Shown: piece by piece, positions 1-6,550 of the stretch
How positions within the stretch are numbered: the first letter of the stretch is position 1
Layout of the letters: each line of letters begins with the position of its first letter
From: Chloroflexota bacterium
GTDB lineage: Bacteria > Chloroflexota > Anaerolineae > J102
Assembly (NCBI GenBank): GCA_003353825.1
Contig: PIVW01000327.1
Coordinates: 1 to 6,657, forward strand
Reading direction: 5' to 3'
Length of the DNA: 6,657 nt
Translations under genes and position numbers: made by a program
The notes under the pieces: generated by a model
What the model was told of the DNA's origin: nothing
Databases searched by the model: none
Seen by the model: only the letters and a program-made list of their open reading frames with translations

Positions 1-2
1 AC

Positions 3-938
3 GACCTGCCCGCTCATAGCAAACATAGTAATGCCGGGCCGCTGCTACGAATTGGGGATCAGCCTGCCCGATTCGATGCCGTTTTACAACCTTATTCGCC
101 ATCCTCGCTTTCCCCTGCGCCAGAATCTTTGCAGATGGGACCACCCGTCATGGTCGAGACCGATTTCCCCTGGCCAGAACTGGCGGTACGGCACCCACTA
201 ACATTTACACATGAAGGCGCCCAGATCGAGGGGGATATTTTATACACACCGGCACGGGGGGAGGGCCCCTGGCCTCTGGTCGTCGTCGCCTATCCCAGCC
301 CCGCTATTAGGTGGGAAAAGGCCACCATTCAATTTGCGGCAGCCGGTTATGCTGTCTTGGCCATCACCCCTGATCCCGACCGCTTACTTGATCTCGAAGC
401 TCATGCCAGAGATCTACGAATGGCAGTAGAATTTGCACAGAGTGGCCAACTAAGTCCGGCCATCGCTGGCCCAGATTTCGTTTTTGTGAGTGGTTCGTTC
501 GGATCGTTATTCGGCTATCGCGCTCTGCCAGCGTTGGACCATTTGGGCGCAATCGTGAACATCGGTGGGGTCTCAGATGCGTTCTTGGGGGTTGAGGCGC
601 TTTATGATGAGGACCTGATGATCCCACCTCCCTACGATCTCGCCGTTGCCAGTTTAGGGCGCCCCGACCGGGACCCGGGCTTTTTTATGGCCTACTCGCC
701 GGCTTTTTGGGCAGAGCAGCATCCGCCAACACTTATCATACACACCTATGAAGATGAAGTGATCCCATCCAATCAATCGCAACGTCTGGCCGACGCATTG
801 GCCAATGCCGGTGTGGCGCACGAACTCCACCTCTATCATTCAGACACGCACTACCTCGATCCTCGTGACCCCACTCCTGAGGCTGTAGCTGTTATCGAGA
901 AGGTGCTGGCATTTGTGAACGAACAGTTTTCTCAGTAA
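3..938 (+). CDS. alpha/beta hydrolase (dienelactone hydrolase / S9-like fold), 5' end cut by window edge
   Basis: Predicted serine hydrolase; substrate unknown. The nucleophile elbow reads SGSFG, with Ser at bases 495-497 (residue 165 of the 311 visible). It is the small-x-Ser-x-small pattern of the alpha/beta hydrolase fold, with Ser in the usual first Gly position. The acid is probably Asp at 753-755 (residue 251, in YEDEVIP) and the base His at 849-851 (residue 283, in SDTHYLD), in the normal Ser-Asp-His order. Start codons exist at 129 (TTG), 135 and 150 (ATG), but none has a convincing ribosome binding site. The frame is open without a stop from base 3 and encodes protein-like sequence (LLRIGDQPARFDAVLQPY, then a Pro/Ser-rich stretch PYSPSSLSPAPE). 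I therefore infer that the gene starts outside the window and has an N-terminal segment joined by a linker, so a signal peptide cannot be assessed. If 150 is the real start, the product is a 262-residue single-domain hydrolase. The fold assignment is firm, the start is uncertain. Confidence 0.82.
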   Translation, partial: DLPAHSKHSNAGPLLRIGDQPARFDAVLQPYSPSSLSPAPESLQMGPPVMVETDFPWPELAVRHPLTFTHEGAQIEGDILYTPARGEGPWPLVVVAYPSPAIRWEKATIQFAAAGYAVLAITPDPDRLLDLEAHARDLRMAVEFAQSGQLSPAIAGPDFVFVSGSFGSLFGYRALPALDHLGAIVNIGGVSDAFLGVEALYDEDLMIPPPYDLAVASLGRPDRDPGFFMAYSPAFWAEQHPPTLIIHTYEDEVIPSNQSQRLADALANAGVAHELHLYHSDTHYLDPRDPTPEAVAVIEKVLAFVNEQFSQ

Positions 939-988
939 GTTGAGATCCTTGAGTACCGAAATCTTGAACGAACATAACAAGTTTTGGG

Positions 989-1014
989 ACAGAACATTAT
1001 TTCTGTTTTATGTT
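989..1014 (+). terminator. possible weak terminator after the hydrolase gene
   Basis: A perfect 6-bp stem (ACAGAA at 989-994, TTCTGT at 1001-1006) with a 6-base loop is followed by a T-rich run through about 1014. It lies about 50 bases past the hydrolase stop. The stem is short and AT-rich, so it could be chance. Direction and position fit a terminator for the upstream gene. Confidence 0.3.
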
Positions 1015-1115
1015 TATATATGTCTGGTTTTGGCATATATGGGTGCCATAATGATGTTACTAGATCGATAGATCATGGCCATGTAATTGCCGACATGAAA
1101 CTCAAATCAGTCAAT

Positions 1116-1120
1116 GGGAG
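1116..1120 (+). promoter_or_regulatory. ribosome binding site GGGAG that favours the start at 1132
   Basis: GGGAG lies 11 bases before the ATG at 1132, a little longer than the usual spacing. The alternative ATG at 1114 overlaps this motif and has no purine-rich site in front of it (CAAATCAGTCA). This favours 1132 as the translation start of the effector-binding protein. Confidence 0.45.
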
Positions 1121-1131
1121 TTAGAACAATA

Positions 1132-1590
1132 ATGGAATCCACATTTGAAACCAGACCAGCCTTAACCATCATCGGAATGAAACATCACGGCAAGATCGAG
1201 GGCGACGCCATCCCCCAGCTCTGGGGTCGTTTCATGTCACGGATGGGGGAGATCAACGCCGTTAATCCCGCTATCTGTTATGGGGTCTCCGATAACTATG
1301 ATGAAACTACAGGCGTTATGGACTATTTCGCCGCGGTTGAAGTCGCGGACGCTACTCAGGCGCCCAAGGATATGGAGCGCATAACGTTGCCGGCTCAGAG
1401 GTACGCCGTATTCACTTGCACCCTGCCGACGATGCACTCGACCTATGAACAGATTTATGGTACCTGGCTTCCCTCATCAGGATATCGCCGAGGCCCCGGG
1501 CCGGAGTTCGAATTATACGACGAATCCTTCAATCCTGAAGACCCCAAATCGCAGTTTCGGGCTTATGTGCCGGTGGTCAGGCTGAGTTAG
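1132..1590 (+). CDS. GyrI-like / AraC-type effector-binding domain protein
   Basis: This 152-residue protein consists of one effector-binding domain of the GyrI-like / AraC_E_bind superfamily, which forms the ligand pocket of BmrR and Rob and the stand-alone SbmC (GyrI). Seen in the sequence: an N-terminal strand (RPALTIIGMKHHG, residues 8-20), the central YGVSDNYDETTGVMDYFAAVEV segment split over residues 50-71, the LPAQRYAVFTC strand (86-96), an amphipathic helix with Tyr and Trp (TYEQIYGTWL, 104-113), and the C-terminal EFELYDE then FRAYVPV strands (125-148). Glu127 in FELYD is the likely counterpart of the acidic pocket residue that binds cationic ligands in the family. There is no helix-turn-helix, so it is not a DNA-binding regulator. 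It probably binds, or in some family members hydrolyses, a small hydrophobic or cationic compound. An in-frame ATG at 1114 would add six residues but lacks a ribosome binding site. The neighbours give no hint about the ligand. Confidence 0.85.
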   Translation: MESTFETRPALTIIGMKHHGKIEGDAIPQLWGRFMSRMGEINAVNPAICYGVSDNYDETTGVMDYFAAVEVADATQAPKDMERITLPAQRYAVFTCTLPTMHSTYEQIYGTWLPSSGYRRGPGPEFELYDESFNPEDPKSQFRAYVPVVRLS

Positions 1591-1616
1591 TAGTTGGTAC
1601 GTACAAGCTGATGGTT

Positions 1617-1650
1617 GAAGAGGTGGGCAGCCGTACAGGCCCACCTCTTC
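1617..1650. terminator. perfect 12-bp hairpin between convergent genes
   Basis: Bases 1617-1628 (GAAGAGGTGGGC) and 1639-1650 (GCCCACCTCTTC) are perfect inverted repeats with a 10-base loop. The hairpin begins 26 bases after the effector-binding gene stop. It is GC-rich and stable, but no clean T-run follows on either strand (CTGCCATTCATTTT on plus, AACCATCAGC on minus). It is a plausible terminator or 3'-end stabiliser for the gene to its left, possibly acting from both sides. Confidence 0.5.
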
Positions 1651-1718
1651 CTGCCATTCATTTTCAGCCAAAGCAAACAACTTTTATCTCTCAAGATTTC
1701 TAGATGGAGCAATTATCG

Positions 1719-1769
1719 AAGTGCAGGACACATTTGCCTTTTGCACTTTACCTTTTGTCTTTTTATTTT
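1719..1769 (+). terminator. hairpin plus T-rich tract, possible second terminator
   Basis: AAGTGCA (1719-1725) pairs perfectly with TGCACTT (1742-1748) across a 16-base loop. On the plus strand it is followed by a T-rich stretch to 1769 that reaches the stop codon of the convergent transketolase gene. This has the layout of a terminator for rightward transcripts. The long loop and short stem make it less certain than the 1617-1650 hairpin. Confidence 0.33.
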
Positions 1770-3775
1770 CAAAGCAGTGATAAAGCTGCGTCCACAACTG
1801 CCTGGGTTGTGATACCCAGTTTTTCGTAAACTGTGGCATAGGGAGCGGATGCACCGAAACGATCGATGCCGATGATTTTATCGGCATAGCGCTCCCAGCC
1901 GAAGGGATTGGCGGCTTCGACAGCGACGACCGGTACGCCGGATGGGAATACTTCTTGGCGATAGGATTCGGCTTGTGCTTCGAATTGTTTCCAACAGGGG
2001 AAGCTGACGATCCGTACGGCGATGCCTTGCTCGGCCAATTGTTTGCCGGCCTCGACCGCCAGTTGTAACTCCGAGCCGGTAGCGGTGAGCACGATCTGTG
2101 GTAGGGCCTCACTATCTGATAAGATATAGGCGCCTTTGTGGACGCCGAGCGCGGTTTCGGCAGTAGAGTAGGTCGGTAATCCCTGGCGGGTGAGCAGAAG
2201 GGCGCTGGGGCCCGACTTTCGTTCGAGAGCGAGCTTCCAGGACTGGGCGGTTTCATTGCCATCGGCCGGGCGCAAGATAAACAGATTTGGTATGGCCCGC
2301 AGTGAGGGGATGTGTTCCACTGGTTGATGGGTTGGCCCATCCTCACCAACACCGATGCCGTCATGTGTCCACACATAAATAACTTGCAAGCCCATGAGTG
2401 CGGCCAGACGCACGCTGGGCCGCATGTAATCACTAAATACAAAGAAAGTGCCGCCGTAAGGGATGATGCCACCATGCAGGGCCATGCCATTGAGAATCGC
2501 GCCCATGGCATGCTCGCGCACGCCAAAGCGGATATAGCGGCCACTGAAATCACCGGTAACCACATCGCTGTAGCCCTTCAAGTCGGTCTTGTTAGAAGGT
2601 GTGAGGTCGGCCGAGCCGCCGATCAATTCGGGGACCAGGCCGGCAAGGGCATTGAGCACTTCACCCGATGTGGCGCGCGTGGCCTTAACGACATCGCTCC
2701 CGTAAGTCGGCAGTGCGGCATCTAGATTTTCAGGGAGTTTATTCTCCAGGACGCGCCTCAGTTGGGCAGCCATTTCTGAGTGTTCAGCCGCGAAATCGGC
2801 AAATTTAAGATCCCAGCCCGCCTGTTTGGAAACGCCTAAGTTAAGGGCTTGCCGAAATGACTCCAGCACATCATGGGGCACGTAAAAGCGGGGTTCGAGC
2901 GGCCAACCCAGGTTCTCTTTGGCTGCATTCAGCTCTTCCTCACCCAAAGGTTCGCCATGGACACTTGCCGTACCCTGTTTGTTGGGGGCGCCATAACCAA
3001 TCGTTGTACGGCAGAGGATAATGCTTGGTTTGTCGGTTTTCTTTTGAGCTTTGGCAATGGCTTTGGCGATGGCTTTACGGTTATGACCGTCGACGGAAAT
3101 GGTCTGCCAGTCATAAGCTTCAAATCTCTTTTTACGATTTTCGGTAAAGGCGATATCGGTGGGGCCATCGATGCTGATGTGGTTATCATCGTAGAGCCAG
3201 ATCAGTTTACCCAGGCCCAGATGTCCGGCCAGGGAGGCTGCTTCTGAGGTTACACCTTCCATCAAGTCGCCGTCGGTTACGATGGCGTAGGTGTAGTGAT
3301 CGACGATCTCATGGCCGGGCTGGTTGTAACGGGCGGCCAACATCGCTTCGGCCAGAGCCATGCCCACCGAACTGCTCGCGCCCTGTCCCAGCGGACCGGT
3401 TGTGATCTCGACACCGGCAGTTTCACCATATTCGGGGTGGCCGGGTGTTTTACTTCCCCATTGGCGGAATTTCTGTAGCTCTTCCAAGGGCAGATCGTAG
3501 CCGGTCAGGTAGAGGAGTGAGTAGAGCAGCATGGAGCCGTGGCCGCCGCTGAGCACGAACCGGTCCCGGTTGAACCACGAGGGATCGGCGGGGTTATGAT
3601 TGAGGAACCGGGTCCAGAGAGTGTAGGCAACGTCTGCCATGCCCATTGGTAGACCAGGGTGGCCACTCTTGGCTTGCTGAACGCCATCGGCCGAGAGAAA
3701 TCGGATGGTGTTGACAGATCGTTCTGCGAGATCAGTAGTCAGGTCATCTTTTGTTGTGGCTTCTTGCATCATCAT
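1769..3775 (-). CDS. tkt: transketolase
   Basis: Thiamine-diphosphate enzyme of the non-oxidative pentose phosphate pathway. It moves a two-carbon ketol unit between sugar phosphates, linking xylulose-5-P, ribose-5-P, erythrose-4-P, fructose-6-P and glyceraldehyde-3-P. The 668 residues match the family's full length. The N-terminal ThDP-binding domain has AKSGHPG (His39), GGHGSMLLY (77-85), TPGHPE and the cofactor/Mg motif TDGDLMEG (167-174) with [10 protein letters not shown] (195-204). The pyrimidine-binding domain has GVREHAM with the likely catalytic Glu421, then [16 protein letters not shown] (470-485, His483). The C-terminal transketolase domain covers about 540-668. The first Gly of the classical GDG is Thr and the second Asn of NN is His; as I recall, similar variants (SDG...DDNR) occur in other bacterial transketolases, so activity is expected. 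Three ATGs in a row open the gene (3775, 3772, 3769); AAGGAA sits 5, 8 or 11 bases upstream respectively, so 3772 is an equally good start. It stands alone, with no other pentose phosphate gene adjacent in the window. Confidence 0.97.
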   Translation of the reverse strand: MMMQEATTKDDLTTDLAERSVNTIRFLSADGVQQAKSGHPGLPMGMADVAYTLWTRFLNHNPADPSWFNRDRFVLSGGHGSMLLYSLLYLTGYDLPLEELQKFRQWGSKTPGHPEYGETAGVEITTGPLGQGASSSVGMALAEAMLAARYNQPGHEIVDHYTYAIVTDGDLMEGVTSEAASLAGHLGLGKLIWLYDDNHISIDGPTDIAFTENRKKRFEAYDWQTISVDGHNRKAIAKAIAKAQKKTDKPSIILCRTTIGYGAPNKQGTASVHGEPLGEEELNAAKENLGWPLEPRFYVPHDVLESFRQALNLGVSKQAGWDLKFADFAAEHSEMAAQLRRVLENKLPENLDAALPTYGSDVVKATRATSGEVLNALAGLVPELIGGSADLTPSNKTDLKGYSDVVTGDFSGRYIRFGVREHAMGAILNGMALHGGIIPYGGTFFVFSDYMRPSVRLAALMGLQVIYVWTHDGIGVGEDGPTHQPVEHIPSLRAIPNLFILRPADGNETAQSWKLALERKSGPSALLLTRQGLPTYSTAETALGVHKGAYILSDSEALPQIVLTATGSELQLAVEAGKQLAEQGIAVRIVSFPCWKQFEAQAESYRQEVFPSGVPVVAVEAANPFGWERYADKIIGIDRFGASAPYATVYEKLGITTQAVVDAALSLL

Positions 3776-3780
3776 ATCAT

Positions 3781-3786
3781 TTCCTT
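3781..3786 (-). promoter_or_regulatory. ribosome binding site of the transketolase gene
   Basis: On the minus strand AAGGAA lies 5 bases before the first of three tandem ATG codons and 8 bases before the second. The spacing fits the second ATG (3772) at least as well, so the protein may be one residue shorter than annotated. Confidence 0.55.
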
Positions 3787-3809
3787 GAGGAGGGATATTG
3801 AGCTATAGA

Positions 3810-3818
3810 TTTATATCA
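3810..3818 (-). promoter_or_regulatory. candidate extended -10 promoter for the transketolase gene
   Basis: On the minus strand the bases read TGATATAAA: an extended -10 (TG-N) followed by TATAAA, five of six matches to TATAAT. It would start transcription near 3803 and give a leader of roughly 28 bases that contains the AAGGAA site. No good -35 hexamer lies 16-18 bases upstream, which extended -10 promoters can tolerate. Prediction from sequence only. Confidence 0.38.
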
Positions 3819-4063
3819 GATCGTTCCATGTACTGGTGTTGTTATCGTGCTTTATCTTACAAAGCGACATCAATTTTATCGAAGCCTGGGGGATTGGTCA
3901 ATTCTAGGGTGGATTCGTTTCTGATTCGCTGCAAGTATTATGACGGAATTGCTCGAAGGCTAATCCGGCTTTATCATTGCCTGCGCTACGAGCCAGAACA
4001 TCGTTGCCGATCCTACCGCCTCTCTGTCATACATCACTCCCAAATGCATACGAGCCTACTATT

Positions 4064-4618
4064 ATGGCAAGCGTCAAATCTATCAAAGCCTGGAAACTGT
4101 TGAACAGCCGCATATCATTCAGCAATCGCTGGCTACGCCTTGATATCGATCAAGTTGAGTTGCCCAACGGACAGATCTACGATTATACTGTCATGCGCCG
4201 TGAGCAACATGGTGCTGCAATCGTTGTCCTGAATGGGCAAGGACAGCTCCTTTTGGAACAGGAATACCGTTATCCTGTCGATGCAGTGATCTGGCAATTG
4301 CCCGGTGGGCTGATCGATCCAGGGGAATCAGCTCTCCGTGCTGCAAAACGTGAATTGGAGGAGGAGACCGGCCATGTAGCCAAGGAGTGGCGGTTGCTGG
4401 GCACGATCTGGGATAATCCGGCCTTCGAGGATATGGAGATCCACATTTTCCAGGCCACGGATATCCGCTTTGACGGGAAAACCAAGCCAGATCAGGCAGA
4501 GTTTATTCGCTGTGAATGGGTGGATCTAGTCTGGGTGAAAGAGCAGATTCGAGCGGGTACTATTAAGGATCGGGTTTTGCTTGCGGCCTTAGGGCTCCTC
4601 TGGGCTAAACAACCCTAG
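4064..4618 (+). CDS. NUDIX hydrolase, probable ADP-ribose pyrophosphatase
   Basis: Likely hydrolyses ADP-ribose (or a related nucleoside diphosphate sugar) to AMP and ribose-5-phosphate. The NUDIX box is at residues 82-104: Gly82, Glu88, then RELEEETG at 96-103, matching Gx5Ex7REUxEExGU. His104 takes the last hydrophobic position and is followed by Val, a minor deviation. The preceding AAIVVLNGQGQLLLEQEYRYP (split over residues 51-71), the WQLPGG (78-82) and the WDNPAFEDMEIHIFQA loop (116-131) resemble the ADP-ribose pyrophosphatase (NudF-like) branch, as do the roughly 45 N-terminal residues with DYTVMRR. The start at 4064 gives 184 residues, typical for that branch. A TTG at 3977 would add 29 residues of low-quality sequence and is rejected. 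No clear ribosome binding site precedes 4064. It is divergent from tkt and convergent with purH. Substrate specificity within NUDIX is inferred, not proven. Confidence 0.9.
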   Translation: MASVKSIKAWKLLNSRISFSNRWLRLDIDQVELPNGQIYDYTVMRREQHGAAIVVLNGQGQLLLEQEYRYPVDAVIWQLPGGLIDPGESALRAAKRELEEETGHVAKEWRLLGTIWDNPAFEDMEIHIFQATDIRFDGKTKPDQAEFIRCEWVDLVWVKEQIRAGTIKDRVLLAALGLLWAKQP

Positions 4619-4647
4619 TAACTTGAATTCGGCGTTCTATAATCGCT

Positions 4648-4744
4648 CACGGATAAAATGGATGACACGGATTTTTCATGGTTTGGTTGTCGACTCTGAC
4701 TACGAAGAAATAGAATGATCCGTGTCAATTTGTGTCGATCAGTG
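4648..4744. repeat. degenerate ACGGAT / ATCCGT inverted repeat
   Basis: The left arm carries CACGGAT twice (4648-4654 and 4666-4672, 18 bases apart). The right arm reads as three degenerate 10-base units, ATCCGTGTCA, ATTTGTGTCG and ATCAGTGAGC (4718-4747). TGACACGGAT (4663-4672) and ATCCGTGTCA (4718-4727) are perfect inverted copies with a 45-base spacer, and the outer CACGGAT pairs with ATCAGTG (4738-4744) at six of seven positions. From memory, ACGGAT-rich degenerate repeats of this kind are common between genes of many environmental bacteria. A related copy sits at 6551-6657. Confidence 0.65.
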
Positions 4745-4794
4745 AGCCTGTTTTAACTCCGAACCGAGGTCAGTACAAAGCGGCGTAAGAAGGG

Positions 4795-4868
4795 GTGCAG
4801 TTTGTAGTAAGCGCTTGAGCGCTTTTGTGCACTTGCCACGGCGATGAATCGCCTACTACGAGCTGCAT
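4795..4868. repeat. palindromic three-way-junction element (MITE/REP-like)
   Basis: Terminal arms TGCAGTTTGTAGTA (4796-4809) and its inverted partner TACTACGAGCTGCA (4854-4867) match at 12 of 14 positions. Both exceptions become G-U pairs if the plus strand is transcribed. Inside are two small hairpins: AGCGCT-TG-AGCGCT (4810-4823) and GGCGAT-GA-ATCGCC (4840-4853), which directly abut the arms. A 16-base linker containing the palindrome GTGCAC (4827-4832) lies between them. Folded, this makes a three-way junction of an outer stem and two arms. It has no coding capacity, so any mobility would depend on a transposase elsewhere. Confidence 0.68.
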
Positions 4869-4927
4869 AGCCACTTGCGGCACGATGAACTAGTTGTCTT
4901 CAAACGTCAGAACTTGAGATGATTATT

Positions 4928-4957
4928 CAGCCTCACTATCGCTCGATTGAGAGGCTG
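4928..4957 (-). terminator. hairpin just downstream of purH
   Basis: CAGCCTC (4928-4934) pairs perfectly with GAGGCTG (4951-4957). Inside, ATCG (4938-4941) pairs with CGAT (4944-4947) after small mismatches. It begins 19 bases past the purH stop codon on the minus strand. The bases that follow (AATAATCATCTC) are not a proper T-run, so it may be a factor-dependent terminator, a processing signal or a 3' stabiliser. Confidence 0.4.
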
Positions 4958-4976
4958 GCAAAGGAGCCCATTGAGC

Positions 4977-6482
4977 TTAATGGCGGAAATGCCGCATACC
5001 GGTAAACACCATCGCCAAACCCAGATGATCGGCTGCGGCAATTACCTCTTCATCTCGCATCGAACCACCGGGCTGGATGACGGCGCTCACACCGTATTCG
5101 GCGGCGGCTTCTATGCCGTCGGGGAAGGGGAAGAAGGCATCGGAGGACATGACGGCGCCTTGAGCGTTCTTGCCGGCCTTAATACCGGCATAGTGAACGG
5201 CATCCACACGGCTCATCTGGCCTGCTCCGACACCCACAGTGGCCTGGTTTTTGGCGAAGACGATGGCATTCGATTTCACCCATTTGGCAGTACGCCAGGC
5301 AAAAAGCAGGTCTGCCATCTCCTGCTCGCTGGGCTGGCGCTGACTGACGACTTCACTCTTTGTAAGGATCTGGTTATCCTGTGTTTGCGCCAGTAAGCCG
5401 CCTTGCACCGTCATCAACTGCAAAGGAAAGCTGCTAGCACCAGAGGATTTCATCACCCGCAGGTTCTTCTTTTTACTCAGACGTTGTAACGCCTCCCGTG
5501 TAAAGTCGGGAGCGGCCAACACCTCCACAAAAAGTTTGCCAATGGCTTCGACTAAGGCCAAATTCACCGGGCGGTTGGCGGCGATGATCGAGCCAAAGGC
5601 GCTGACAGGGTCGGAGGCAAGGGCGCGTTCGTAAGCGCTCACCAGATCAGGGTCTGTGGCCAGGCCGCAGGGGTTGGCATGTTTGATGATGGCGACTGCA
5701 GGCGTTTCGAATTCATTGGCAGCCCCCCAGGCGCCGTGCAGATCGCCCAGATTATTGTAGCTCAATTCCTTGCCCTGCAGTTGTTCGAAGGCAGGATCGT
5801 GACCGCGCCAACGATAGAAGGCCGCTTGCTGGTGGGGGTTTTCACCGTAACGTAGAGATTGCACCCGCTCGGCGACCAAATTGAGAGTCTCGGGCACGGG
5901 TGTATCCCCCTCCACCTCAGTTGTCAGAAAGCTGCTGATGGAGGCATCATAGGCGGCGGTATGTCTGAATGCTTTTAGTGCCAGACGTTGGCGAGTATCG
6001 ACTGACATCCCACCCTTGTCCAGCGATTCCGCCACCCAACCGTAATCGTGAGGATCGACGACCACCGTCACCCGTTCAAAGTTCTTGGCTGCCGCGCGCA
6101 GTAAGGTCACCCCACCGATATCGATCTGTTCCACCGCTTCACTCACCCGCACATCGGGATCGGCAACTGTCTGCTCGAAGGGATAGAGGTTGCACACAAC
6201 CAGGTCGATCGCTTCCATGCCATGCTCGGCCAGCTCGGTGATATGTTCTTCGGTTGGGCGAGCGAGGATAGGGCCGTGGATGGCAGGATGGAGGGTTTTA
6301 ACCCGCCCACCCAGGATCTCTGGATGGCCGGTAATATCCTCAACCGCACTTATAGGAATACCAGCATCTGCGATTGCACGAGCGCTACCGCCACTGGCAA
6401 TGAGCGTAACACCCTGATCAGACAGAGCGCGAGCGAAAGCGATAAGACCAGATTTGTTGGAAGCAGATAGTAAGGCGCGCAT
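4977..6482 (-). CDS. purH: bifunctional AICAR formyltransferase / IMP cyclohydrolase
   Basis: Catalyses the last two steps of de novo purine synthesis: transfer of a formyl group from 10-formyl-tetrahydrofolate to AICAR, then ring closure of FAICAR to IMP, in the cytoplasm. The 501 residues are close to the 510-530 usual for bacterial PurH. The N-terminal cyclohydrolase (MGS-like) domain shows LLSASNKSG (4-12), ASGGSARAI (29-37), [13 protein letters not shown] (58-70), NLYPFEQT (98-105), [14 protein letters not shown] (121-134) and VVDPHDY (141-147). The formyltransferase domain shows LRYGENPHQ (210-218), IIKHANPCG (265-273) with catalytic Lys267 and His268, [11 protein letters not shown] (290-300), [13 protein letters not shown] (399-411), [10 protein letters not shown] (447-456), [12 protein letters not shown] (470-481) and the signature end TGMRHFRH. 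A ribosome binding site GGAG lies 7 bases before the ATG. No other pur gene is next to it in the window, so it appears to be transcribed alone. No key residue is missing. Confidence 0.98.
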   Translation of the reverse strand: MRALLSASNKSGLIAFARALSDQGVTLIASGGSARAIADAGIPISAVEDITGHPEILGGRVKTLHPAIHGPILARPTEEHITELAEHGMEAIDLVVCNLYPFEQTVADPDVRVSEAVEQIDIGGVTLLRAAAKNFERVTVVVDPHDYGWVAESLDKGGMSVDTRQRLALKAFRHTAAYDASISSFLTTEVEGDTPVPETLNLVAERVQSLRYGENPHQQAAFYRWRGHDPAFEQLQGKELSYNNLGDLHGAWGAANEFETPAVAIIKHANPCGLATDPDLVSAYERALASDPVSAFGSIIAANRPVNLALVEAIGKLFVEVLAAPDFTREALQRLSKKKNLRVMKSSGASSFPLQLMTVQGGLLAQTQDNQILTKSEVVSQRQPSEQEMADLLFAWRTAKWVKSNAIVFAKNQATVGVGAGQMSRVDAVHYAGIKAGKNAQGAVMSSDAFFPFPDGIEAAAEYGVSAVIQPGGSMRDEEVIAAADHLGLAMVFTGMRHFRH

Positions 6483-6489
6483 GGGATGA

Positions 6490-6493
6490 CTCC
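6490..6493 (-). promoter_or_regulatory. ribosome binding site of purH
   Basis: GGAG on the minus strand, 7 bases before the ATG at 6482, is a standard Shine-Dalgarno placement and supports this start. I could not pick out a convincing -10/-35 pair in the region up to the right edge. Confidence 0.6.
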
Positions 6494-6550
6494 GTGTTGT
6501 CTGTTGCGTATTTCGTAGATATGGATCTTAGTTGAAGAAGGTTCTCTGGG

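Larger units (their letters stand above)
4619..4976. other. gene-free convergent gap filled with inverted repeats
   Basis: This 358-base stretch lies between the 3' ends of the NUDIX gene and purH. I see no credible coding frame in it. It holds, in order, an ACGGAT-type inverted repeat (4648-4744), a palindromic three-way-junction element (4795-4868) and a hairpin just past purH (4928-4957). A TATAAT at 4638-4643 has no matching -35 and no gene downstream. No obvious T-tailed terminator for the NUDIX gene was found; the repeats may serve that purpose. Confidence 0.7.

Noticed and set aside
1074..1083. Perfect palindrome CATGGCCATG as an operator upstream of the effector-binding gene
   Set aside because: A single 10-base palindrome without a second copy, spacing to a clear promoter, or a known regulator; too short to claim.
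1684..2565. Long minus-strand frame of 293 codons inside the transketolase gene
   Set aside because: It is an off-frame shadow of tkt; its Pro/Ser/Lys-rich translation shows no family motifs, whereas the tkt frame is full of them.
2312..3247. Plus-strand frames of 137 and 124 codons antisense to tkt
   Set aside because: Antisense shadows without ribosome binding sites or protein-like motifs.
3977..4063. N-terminal extension of the NUDIX protein from a TTG start
   Set aside because: The extra 29 residues are not like the family, there is no ribosome binding site, and the ATG at 4064 gives the usual length and N-terminus.
3798..4103. Plus-strand frame of 101 codons beginning with TTG and preceded by GGAGGG
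   Set aside because: The purine-rich site is only about 3-4 bases from the TTG, the translation is rich in Arg, Cys, Tyr and Ser with no recognisable pattern, and it overlaps the start of the NUDIX gene in another frame.
4638..4643. TATAAT as a plus-strand promoter
   Set aside because: No acceptable -35 hexamer 16-18 bases upstream and no plus-strand gene downstream before the convergent purH.
4795..4868. Integron attC site
   Set aside because: The outer arms lack the GTTRRRY / RYYYAAC core sites and no integrase or gene cassettes are present.
4619..4976. CRISPR array
   Set aside because: The repeats are inverted and degenerate, with no regularly spaced identical direct repeats and no cas gene in the window.
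4947..5396. Plus-strand frame of 149 codons antisense to the end of purH
   Set aside because: Its Gly/His-rich translation is the mirror of conserved PurH codons; no independent support.
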